From: CAZHGD01 sp964531735
GTDB lineage: Bacteria; Armatimonadota; UBA10988
Length of the DNA stretch: 51,424 bases
Assembly (NCBI GenBank): GCA_964531735.1
Contig: CAZHGD010000039.1
Coordinates: 1 to 51,424, forward strand
Reading direction: 5' to 3'
Notes under the pieces: generated by a model
What the model saw: the letters and a program-made list of their open reading frames with translations, nothing else
Databases searched by the model: none
What the model was told of the DNA's origin: nothing
Part shown: piece after piece, positions 7,842 to 14,387 of the stretch
Numbering within the stretch: position 1 is the first letter of the stretch
Layout: each line of letters starts with the position of its first letter
Made by a program: the position numbers and the translations under genes

Positions 7842-9563
7842 ATGCAGCCACCCGTGGCCGACGTGCGCCAGATCCAGACCGGGCGCGCCATACCCAAAGA
7901 GCACTACTGCGACCAGCCCTACGTGGTGGTCTGCCGTGACGGTGCCTGGCTCTGCGTCATGACCACCGGGCGCGGCGTGGAAGGCGAGCCAGGCCAACAC
8001 GTCATCTCGTCTCGCAGCACCGACCAGGGCCGCACCTGGTCCCAGCCGCTCGACATCGAGCCCGCCGATGGCCCCGAGGCCTCCTGGGTGATGCCGCTGA
8101 TCACACCGTCCGGCCGCGTGTATGCGTTCTACGTCTACAACTTCGAGAACCGGCGCGAGGTGATCAGCGACCAAGGACCGATCAAGCGCGTCGATAGCTT
8201 CGGCGCACTGATGTTCCGCTACAGCGATGACCATGGTCTGAGTTGGTCGCCCCAGCGCTACCGGGTGCCGATCCGCGAGTTCGAATGTGACCGCCGCAAC
8301 GCCTATGCGGGCCGGGTGCAGTTCTTCTGGGGCGTCGGCAAACCCATCACCGACCGGGGCGTGGCCTACCTCGGCCTGTCGAAGGTACACGGCTTCGGCC
8401 ATGGCTTCTTCACCGGCACCGAGGGCATCTTCATGCGCTCGGACAACCTCCTCACCGAACCCGACGCCGACCAGCTGCACTGGGCGACGCTGCCCGACGG
8501 CGAGGTCGGCCTGAAGTCGCCCGTCGGCCCGATTGCCGAAGAGCACAACCTCGTCGCGCTCGGCGACGGCTCGCTCTACTGCACCTACCGCACCATCGCC
8601 GGCTCGCCCTGCCACGCCTACAGCCGTGACGGCGGCCACACCTGGACGGCACCGGAGTTCATGAGCTACACGCCGGGCGGCCGCCAGGTCAAGAACCCGC
8701 GGGCCGCGAACTTCGTCAAGAAGGCGGCCAACGGGCACTTCCTGTACTGGTTCCACAACCACGGCGGCAAATGGTACGACGACCGCAACCCGGCCTGGAT
8801 CCTGGGCGGTGTGGAGCGCGACGGCCACATCTACTGGTCACAACCCGAGGTGCTGTTGTACGACGACGACCCGCGCGTGCGCATGAGCTACCCCGACTTC
8901 ATCGAGGACGGCGGGCGCTACTTCTTCACCGAGACGCAGAAGGAGGTCGCCCGCGTCCACGAGATCGACGCCACGTTGCTCGAGGGCCTCTGGCACCAGT
9001 CCGAGTTGCGCCAGGTGGCGACAGCCGGCCTGGCCCTGCAAGTGGCGGCCGGTCAGTGCCACAACTGGGCCAGTGCGGCGGCCCCGAAGCTGGGCGACCC
9101 GCAACGTCGCGCCGGCTTCTCGGTCGATTGCTGGCTCCACCTGACCGATCTGGCGCCGGGCCAGACGATTGCCGACGCCCGTACGGACGACGGTCGCGGC
9201 TGGGCTCTGGTGACCACCTCGCGCGGCACGGTCGGCCTGGTAATCAGCGATGGGCAGCGCGAGTGCTCGTGGGACACCGATCTGGGCACGGTGACGCCGA
9301 ACCGGTGGCACCATGTCGCGGCCATCGTCGACGGCGGACCGAAGATCATCAGCTTCGTGGTCGACGGCCAGTTCTGCGACGGCGGTCGCGAGCGCCAGTT
9401 CGGCTGGGGCCGGTTCGACCCGCGCCTGCTCAGCTTCGATGGTGGCTCGCAGGTGCGCCTGATGACGCGGCTGCACGGCGACCTCGGCGGCCTGCGCGTG
9501 TACCAGCGCGCGCTGCGGACCGCCGAGGCCGTGGGCAACCATCAGGCCGGCCGCGAGCCGTGA
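7842..9563 (+). CDS. sialidase-fold protein with C-terminal LamG-like domain
   Basis: A 573-residue protein with a six-bladed sialidase/BNR propeller and a concanavalin-like lectin domain. Three Asp-box motifs (S/T-x-D-x-G-x-x-W) are readable: STDQGRTW (59-66), YSDDHGLSW (127-135) and YSRDGGHTW (260-268). Residues about 400-565 form the LamG/Laminin_G_3-like module (WASAAAPKLGD at its start, GGLRVYQRALRTAEA at its end). No signal peptide or lipobox is visible, so it appears cytoplasmic despite relatives usually being secreted. A ribosome binding site (GGAG) lies about 9 nt before the ATG. It starts 53 nt after the peroxiredoxin and may be co-transcribed. Exo-alpha-sialidase activity is possible, but the catalytic Arg triad and Tyr-Glu pair were not assigned. 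Confidence 0.75.
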   Translation: MQPPVADVRQIQTGRAIPKEHYCDQPYVVVCRDGAWLCVMTTGRGVEGEPGQHVISSRSTDQGRTWSQPLDIEPADGPEASWVMPLITPSGRVYAFYVYNFENRREVISDQGPIKRVDSFGALMFRYSDDHGLSWSPQRYRVPIREFECDRRNAYAGRVQFFWGVGKPITDRGVAYLGLSKVHGFGHGFFTGTEGIFMRSDNLLTEPDADQLHWATLPDGEVGLKSPVGPIAEEHNLVALGDGSLYCTYRTIAGSPCHAYSRDGGHTWTAPEFMSYTPGGRQVKNPRAANFVKKAANGHFLYWFHNHGGKWYDDRNPAWILGGVERDGHIYWSQPEVLLYDDDPRVRMSYPDFIEDGGRYFFTETQKEVARVHEIDATLLEGLWHQSELRQVATAGLALQVAAGQCHNWASAAAPKLGDPQRRAGFSVDCWLHLTDLAPGQTIADARTDDGRGWALVTTSRGTVGLVISDGQRECSWDTDLGTVTPNRWHHVAAIVDGGPKIISFVVDGQFCDGGRERQFGWGRFDPRLLSFDGGSQVRLMTRLHGDLGGLRVYQRALRTAEAVGNHQAGREP

Positions 9564-9572
9564 GCGGACCTA

Positions 9573-10301
9573 CTACGCCGGGCACTTGGCCCGTAGCGCC
9601 ACCAGCACCAGTTCCACGCAGGCGTCCACGCTCAGCGCGCCGGTGTTGAGGGCCAGGTCGAACGCAAACGGCTCCTTGACCCGGTCACCAAAAGCGCGGT
9701 GGAGCCAGTGCTGCCGGGCCGTCTCGACCTGGTCGATCTTCCGCCGCGCGGCAGCCGGGTCGAGGCCCTCGTCGGCGCAGATGGTGGCGATCCGCGCCTC
9801 GAGCGGCCCGTAGATACGCACCCGCAGGCCGCTGGCCGGTGGCAACACCAGGTGCGCGCCGCGGCCGACGATGACCGCCCGGCCCACGGTGGCCAGCGAG
9901 GCCAGGACCGACAGCAACGCGCGGCTGAAGTGGTGATGCGAGACGGTCCCATCATCCATCAGCCCGCGGATCCACTCCTCGATGCCGTTGCGACCCGCCT
10001 CGTCGAAGGGCTCGAGCAGCCGGCCCTGCAGATGGGCGTCCTGGGCAATCGCTTCGAGCAACTCGCGATCGTACAAGGTCCAGCCGAGGTGGCCCGCCAG
10101 CAGTCGCGCCACCTCGGAGCCACGGGCACCATACTGCCGCGAGATGGCGATGTAGGGCGCCGCCGCCACGGGCTCGGCCACCGCCACGGCGGCTCTGGGT
10201 GGTGCGGTCGGCGCCTCGCGCGCAGCGCGCTGCTGCGCATGGAACATGGTCATCTGCCGCTCGACCAGCCGAGCAGCCCGTTCGCCAACCAGCTTGCTCA
10301 T
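9573..10301 (-). CDS. cytidylate kinase-like protein (Cytidylate_kin2)
   Basis: A 242-residue protein of the cytidylate-kinase-like family, whose members resemble CMP kinase but whose substrates are mostly untested. After a roughly 50-residue charged and Ala/Pro-rich N-terminal extension comes YIAISRQYGARGSEVARLL. GARGSE takes the place of the Walker A loop in this family. The LID region follows with VIVGRGAHLVL and later AARRKIDQVETARQHWL. The ATG at 10301 was preferred because AAGGAG sits 6 nt upstream; an ATG at 10307 directly abuts that site, and a longer frame extends to 10364. It is divergent from the mreC operon and its stop lies 9 nt from the stop of the sialidase-like gene. Confidence 0.75.
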   Translation of the reverse strand: MSKLVGERAARLVERQMTMFHAQQRAAREAPTAPPRAAVAVAEPVAAAPYIAISRQYGARGSEVARLLAGHLGWTLYDRELLEAIAQDAHLQGRLLEPFDEAGRNGIEEWIRGLMDDGTVSHHHFSRALLSVLASLATVGRAVIVGRGAHLVLPPASGLRVRIYGPLEARIATICADEGLDPAAARRKIDQVETARQHWLHRAFGDRVKEPFAFDLALNTGALSVDACVELVLVALRAKCPA

Positions 10302-10346
10302 GGCCATCTCCTTCGCCCATCGCGGCCCGTCTTGCCATCTGAAATC

Positions 10347-10375
10347 GTCATACCCGATGCCCACCGCCGGCGCAA
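10347..10375 (-). promoter_or_regulatory. candidate sigma70 promoter of the cytidylate kinase-like gene
   Basis: On the minus strand, TTGCGC (10370-10375) and TATGAC (10347-10352) are separated by exactly 17 nt. The predicted transcript would start about 40 nt before the ATG at 10301, supporting that start. The match to consensus is moderate. Confidence 0.45.
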
Positions 10376-10433
10376 GTCGAGGGGTCGGCCACAGCGCAAC
10401 GCCAGCGCCAGATCACGGACCGACGGCGACGGC

Positions 10434-10462
10434 TTGGCGTCCGGCGCGCGGCGCGCTATGCT
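10434..10462 (+). promoter_or_regulatory. sigma70-like promoter of the mreC operon
   Basis: TTGGCG (10434-10439), 17-nt spacer, TATGCT (10457-10462). Transcription would begin near 10469, giving a leader of about 24 nt before mreC. Divergent from the candidate promoter at 10347-10375. Confidence 0.6.
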
Positions 10463-10492
10463 GGAGGCAGCCTATCCGGCGAGGTTCTCGGC

Positions 10493-11356
10493 ATGGACAT
10501 CCGCCCGGCGGCGGATTCGCGTCGCTGGTTGTGGTTCGCGTTGGTACTCGGCGCCTCGATGCTCTGCGGCTGGCAGTCGCAGACCGCTCGCCATGCGCAG
10601 GCGTCCTGGCCGGCCGACGTCGCCACTTCGCTGCTCCAGCCGGTCGAGTCCGCGGCCGCCGGCGTCGACCGCGGCGTGAGCGGTCTGATCGGTCGCTTCA
10701 CACGCCAACGCACGCTGGCCGCCGAGAATGCGGCGCTGCGCGCTCGGCTCGAGCAGGTGCGGCCCACCGTCGAGCAACTCGCCGAAGCCCAGCAGGAGGT
10801 GGCCCGCCTGCGCGCGCTGCTCGCCCTGCGCGAAGCCAACACCGGCGCCGGTGTGGCCGCCCGCGCGGTCTCGCGCGGACCGAGCCCGTGGTTCCAGACG
10901 TTGACGATCAACGCCGGCCGCAAGGACGGTCTCGAACCGGGCGCCGCGGTCCTGGCACCAGCGGGACTGGTCGGGCAGGTCTACCAGGTGTCGCACAGCT
11001 CGGCCCGCGTGCTCTGCCTGGCCGATCGCCTCTGCGGCATCGGGGCGCGGCTGCAGCCGACGCGCGTGCGGCATGTGATCGGTGTCTGCACGGGCACCGG
11101 CGACGGACTCTGCGCGTTCATGTCGAATGACCCGAGCGCCGATGTCCGGCCGGGCGACGCGGTGGTCACCTCGGGCCAGGAGAGCGGCAGCCGGTTCCCC
11201 GGCGGTCTCCTCATCGGTCACGTGCTGACCGTCAAGCGCCGGCCCGATCTGACGCAGCTCAATCTGGTCATTCGGCCCATCGTCGACGCCGACGATGTGG
11301 AAGAGGTGCTGGTCCTGCGCAAGCAGTCCGCCGGTGACGCGGAGGCCACCGGATGA
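10493..11356 (+). CDS. mreC: rod shape-determining protein MreC
   Basis: A 287-residue bitopic membrane protein of the elongasome, linking MreB filaments to the periplasmic wall synthases. One N-terminal membrane segment (about 12-30) is followed by a long coiled coil (about 70-115, AAENAALRARLEQV). The periplasmic beta-barrel domain is recognisable from SRGPSPWFQTLTINAGRKDGL and the later DVRPGDAVVTSG, both standard MreC blocks. It is the first gene of a five-gene run in which each stop overlaps the next start. GAGG lies about 10 nt before the ATG and a good promoter lies just upstream. mreB itself is not in this window. Confidence 0.95.
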   Translation: MDIRPAADSRRWLWFALVLGASMLCGWQSQTARHAQASWPADVATSLLQPVESAAAGVDRGVSGLIGRFTRQRTLAAENAALRARLEQVRPTVEQLAEAQQEVARLRALLALREANTGAGVAARAVSRGPSPWFQTLTINAGRKDGLEPGAAVLAPAGLVGQVYQVSHSSARVLCLADRLCGIGARLQPTRVRHVIGVCTGTGDGLCAFMSNDPSADVRPGDAVVTSGQESGSRFPGGLLIGHVLTVKRRPDLTQLNLVIRPIVDADDVEEVLVLRKQSAGDAEATG

Positions 11357-11841
11357 ACCGCGCCGTCTCACTGGTCGTGCTGCTGGTGCTGGCCGCCGGC
11401 ATCCTCCAGGGCACCTGGATACGCGGCTTGGCCGTGGGCGGACTGTGGCCCGACGTGGTGCTGGTCTGCGTGGTCCTGGTCGGGCTGCTCCGCGGCCTGG
11501 AGGCCGGACTGGCGGCCGGGCTGGCCGGCGGCCTGCTCATGGGCTGGCTGGCCGGGCTGGCCGCGCCGGCGTTCCTGTTCTCGCGGCTGACTGTCGGCCT
11601 CGGAACCGGGTGGGCGCGCTCACACTGGCACCGCGACAACCTGGTCGTGCAGATCGCCGCTGTGGCGTTGGGCAGCATCGTGGCCGAAGGCCTGTTCCTG
11701 CTGCTCTATCCCGCCGCGCTCGACACCCCCATGGTGGGCGTGCGGATCGCGCTGCAGACACTGCTCAATCTGGCCATCGCCCCGTTGGTGGCGGTCGTGG
11801 CCGGGCGCCTGCCACAGATGGAGACGGGTGTGGTCGCATGA
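11353..11841 (+). CDS. mreD: rod shape-determining protein MreD
   Basis: A 162-residue integral membrane protein with about five hydrophobic helices (residues about 5-22, 32-72, 97-125 and 130-152). The position directly behind mreC, the length and the hydrophobic profile identify MreD, a poorly conserved membrane component of the Rod complex. The ATG overlaps the mreC stop (ATGA). In many genomes PBP2 (mrdA) and rodA follow mreD; here tsaE follows instead. Confidence 0.85.
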   Translation: MNRAVSLVVLLVLAAGILQGTWIRGLAVGGLWPDVVLVCVVLVGLLRGLEAGLAAGLAGGLLMGWLAGLAAPAFLFSRLTVGLGTGWARSHWHRDNLVVQIAAVALGSIVAEGLFLLLYPAALDTPMVGVRIALQTLLNLAIAPLVAVVAGRLPQMETGVVA

Positions 11842-12284
11842 GTCGTCAGGTGTCACTGTATCTGGCCGATGAGGCCGCTACCCTGGCGCTGGGCCACCGG
11901 CTTGGCGCAGCGCTCGGCGCGGGCGACGTCGTGGCCCTCGTCGGCGAGCTCGGTGCCGGCAAGACCACGCTCGTCCACGGACTGGCCGCCGCGCTCGGCG
12001 TGGCCGGCCCGGTGCCCAGCCCGACCTTCGTGCTGATGCGCGAGCATGTCGGCCGCGAGCGGCTGGTCCACGTCGACGCCTACCGGCTCGGCGGCGAGGA
12101 TGACGCCTGGGCCATCGGGCTCGACGAGCAACTGCCCGGCGACGGTGTCACGGTCGTGGAATGGGCCGACCGGATCGACGGCCTGCTGCCCGTCGAGACC
12201 CTCTGGGTGTATCTCCAGAACGAGGGCAGCGGGCGCCAGGCGGTGGTCCGCGGCCCGGAGCGGTTGGTGAAGGTGGTGCGATGA
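11838..12284 (+). CDS. tsaE: tRNA t6A biosynthesis ATPase TsaE
   Basis: A 148-residue P-loop ATPase that works with TsaB and TsaD to transfer threonylcarbamoyl to A37 of tRNAs reading ANN codons. The Walker A motif GELGAGKT (36-43) is intact. SPTFVLM and HVDAYRL are typical TsaE blocks, as is the late VVEWADRI segment. It begins at an ATG overlapping the mreD stop (ATGA, 11838-11841), and its own stop overlaps tsaB. The gene lies in a frame different from its longer upstream open frame, so the start rests on the overlap and family length. Confidence 0.93.
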   Translation: MSRQVSLYLADEAATLALGHRLGAALGAGDVVALVGELGAGKTTLVHGLAAALGVAGPVPSPTFVLMREHVGRERLVHVDAYRLGGEDDAWAIGLDEQLPGDGVTVVEWADRIDGLLPVETLWVYLQNEGSGRQAVVRGPERLVKVVR

Positions 12285-13024
12285 CGGCAGACGCGGACTG
12301 GATTCTGGGCCTCGAGACCTCGACCGAGACGGCCTCACTGGCACTGCTGGACAGCCAGGGACGGTTGCTCGCCGAAGCCAGCTACCGCGCTCGGCGAACG
12401 ATGGCCGCTCGCCTGGTGCCTTGGCTCGATGACCTGCTGCGGTCGCAGGACGCCGGCCCGGAGCGCATCGGCAGCCTCGCGGTCGGGCTCGGACCCGGGT
12501 CGTTCACCAGTCTCCGCGTGGGGCTGGCCACGGCCAAGGGGCTGGCGCTGGCCGCGCCGCGACCGACCATCGGCATCGGCTCGCTGGAGGTCATGGCTGC
12601 GGCCGCGCCGCTCAACGAGCGGCAGCCGGTCTGCGCGGTGGTCATGGCACCGAAGCGCCGCGCCTACGCCGCACTCTACGCGCGACACGCCCGCGACGCC
12701 ATGAACTGCCTGTTCGGGCCCGAACTGCTCGAACTCGACGAGTTGCTCCAGCGCCTCGCGGACACCGGCCAGACGGTGGCCGTGGCCGGCGTGCTGGACG
12801 CAGCCGCCAGCGGGCAATTCGCCGCCGTCGGGGCCGAGGTGCTCCCCGCGCTATACGGGGTGCCGCGCGCCGCGGTGTGCGCCTGGCTCGGCTGGCGCCG
12901 ACTGCAGGACGGACCCGGCCACGACGTCTCCACGCTGACTCCGCTCTACGTACACCCGTCCGAACCCGAAGTCCGCTTCGGCCAGGTGCTGGCCCGGCAT
13001 ACCGGACCCGATCCCGCACCATGA
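12281..13024 (+). CDS. tsaB: tRNA t6A biosynthesis protein TsaB
   Basis: A 247-residue ASKHA-fold protein that scaffolds TsaD and TsaE in t6A synthesis. The N-terminal ILGLETSTETASLALLD is the family phosphate-1-like strand-turn. The hallmark block VGLGPGSFTSLRVGLATAKGL (shown here in full as the recognisable signature) sits near residue 67. It starts at an ATG overlapping the tsaE stop and its TGA overlaps the rimI ATG. The catalytic partner tsaD is not in this window. Confidence 0.93.
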   Translation: MTADADWILGLETSTETASLALLDSQGRLLAEASYRARRTMAARLVPWLDDLLRSQDAGPERIGSLAVGLGPGSFTSLRVGLATAKGLALAAPRPTIGIGSLEVMAAAAPLNERQPVCAVVMAPKRRAYAALYARHARDAMNCLFGPELLELDELLQRLADTGQTVAVAGVLDAAASGQFAAVGAEVLPALYGVPRAAVCAWLGWRRLQDGPGHDVSTLTPLYVHPSEPEVRFGQVLARHTGPDPAP

Positions 13025-13485
13025 CTGACGAGTACCTGGTCATCGACCACGCCCACGCGGCCGACGTCGAAAGCGTTATCTTCGTCGAGCGCCACTGCTT
13101 CGGCAGCACCTGGACGCGCGCGCAGTACCTCAACGAGTTGGCCTCGCCGTACAGCCGCTGCCTCGTCGCGCGCATCGACGACCAGGTGGTCGCCTTCGGC
13201 ATCCTCTCCTGCGCCGACGACCAGGCGTACATACCCACCATCGGCGTCTTGGAGACCTACCGCCGTCACGGCATCGGCGCTCGCCTGCTCGCGGCCATGC
13301 TGGCGGCGGCCGTGGCCATGGGTGCCCGTGAGGTGGTGCTCGAAGTGCGCTTCCGCAACGTGGCCGCGCGGCGGCTCTACGAATCCGCCGGCTTCACCGA
13401 GATCGGCTACCGGCGCGGCTACTACGAGGACCCCGCCGACGATGCGGTGGTGATGCGCTGGCAGCAGGAGTCTTCGCGAGCTTAG
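13021..13485 (+). CDS. rimI: ribosomal-protein-alanine N-acetyltransferase RimI-like
   Basis: A 154-residue GNAT acetyltransferase. The acetyl-CoA loop is read in IGVLETYRRHGIGARLLAAM (pattern Q/RxxGxGxxL), followed by EVRFRNVAARRLYESAGF, a segment typical of RimI, and a C-terminal RGYYEDPADDAVVM. The family acetylates the N terminus of ribosomal protein S18 and sometimes other proteins. It is the last gene of the mreC-mreD-tsaE-tsaB-rimI run, and the tsaB-rimI linkage is common in bacteria. Confidence 0.9.
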   Translation: MTDEYLVIDHAHAADVESVIFVERHCFGSTWTRAQYLNELASPYSRCLVARIDDQVVAFGILSCADDQAYIPTIGVLETYRRHGIGARLLAAMLAAAVAMGAREVVLEVRFRNVAARRLYESAGFTEIGYRRGYYEDPADDAVVMRWQQESSRA

Positions 13486-13517
13486 CGAACACGGCCCGCA
13501 CATGCGGAGAAGCGGCG

Positions 13518-14384
13518 ATGCGGCCTGTGACTTGGTGTGGGCTGGCCCTCATGCTGGCTGGCGGGCTCGGACGAGCCGAGGAGGCTTTTGAGGCCACGGT
13601 GCCGACCGGCGCCAGCGATCCGAAGGCCTGGTACACCGCCGAGTGTGAGGTCGCGCTCGATCCGGCTCAGCGCGGCCCCGACGGTCAGCCGTCCATCCGT
13701 TGGCACGTCAGCGTCGACCACTTCACCGGCGAGCCGAACTACCCGATCGGGTGGCCGCGCTGTGGGCTGGCGTTCAAGCCCGCGGCGGACTGGCGCGGCT
13801 ACGACTACCTGACCTTCCAGATGCGCGCCGACACCTCGCGTGAGCAGTTGCCGAAGACCGCCGCCGGCTTCGCGGTCAGTGGCGCCGTCCGTGGCGAGGA
13901 ACTGCCGGCCGAACTGCCCCTCGTCAAGGGCCAGTGGATTACCGTGCGGGTGCCGCTCGAGGCGCTGCCGAACCCGACCGGCGTCAGCCGCCTGCAATGG
14001 CACATCGCCGAGGCCAACTACCAGCATCAGGACAAGGTCACCTTCTGGATCGCCGGGCTCAAGCTGCTCCGCTACACGCGGCCGACCGCGCTGAGTTGGG
14101 CGTCGCTGGAGCGCGTGGTGACCAGCACGGCCGGCTATGTGATTGCCGACCTGCGCCTGGGTGGGCTGCCGCCCGGGCAGACCATGCCGGCGACCGTGCT
14201 CTTGCGGGTCGGCAACCAGACCACGGCGACGGCCAAAGTCACCGTCCGGCGGGGCCGCCAGCGACTGCTGGTGCCGGTCGGGCGCCTGGCGACCGGCACC
14301 GCCGCCCTGGTCCTGCAACTGCGCGATGGCGAAGACGCGGCGACCGCGCCGCTCGAGGTAGTCAGCGGGCCGTTTGCCGACTGA
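13518..14384 (+). CDS. secreted beta-sandwich (CBM-like) protein of unknown function
   Basis: A 288-residue exported protein. Residues 1-20 are a signal peptide ending GRAEE. Residues 20-180 look like a carbohydrate-binding jelly roll of the CBM11/galactose-binding type: WRGYDYLTFQMRAD, then KGQWITVRVPLEALPNP, then VTFWIAGLKLLR, the order seen in such domains. Residues 190-285 form a second Ig-like beta domain. No catalytic residues are recognisable. GGAGAAG lies about 6 nt before the ATG. It starts 32 nt after rimI and could be read through from that operon, but its function looks unrelated. Its stop is 3 nt from the convergent beta-helix gene. Confidence 0.7.
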   Translation: MRPVTWCGLALMLAGGLGRAEEAFEATVPTGASDPKAWYTAECEVALDPAQRGPDGQPSIRWHVSVDHFTGEPNYPIGWPRCGLAFKPAADWRGYDYLTFQMRADTSREQLPKTAAGFAVSGAVRGEELPAELPLVKGQWITVRVPLEALPNPTGVSRLQWHIAEANYQHQDKVTFWIAGLKLLRYTRPTALSWASLERVVTSTAGYVIADLRLGGLPPGQTMPATVLLRVGNQTTATAKVTVRRGRQRLLVPVGRLATGTAALVLQLRDGEDAATAPLEVVSGPFAD

Positions 14385-14387
14385 CCT

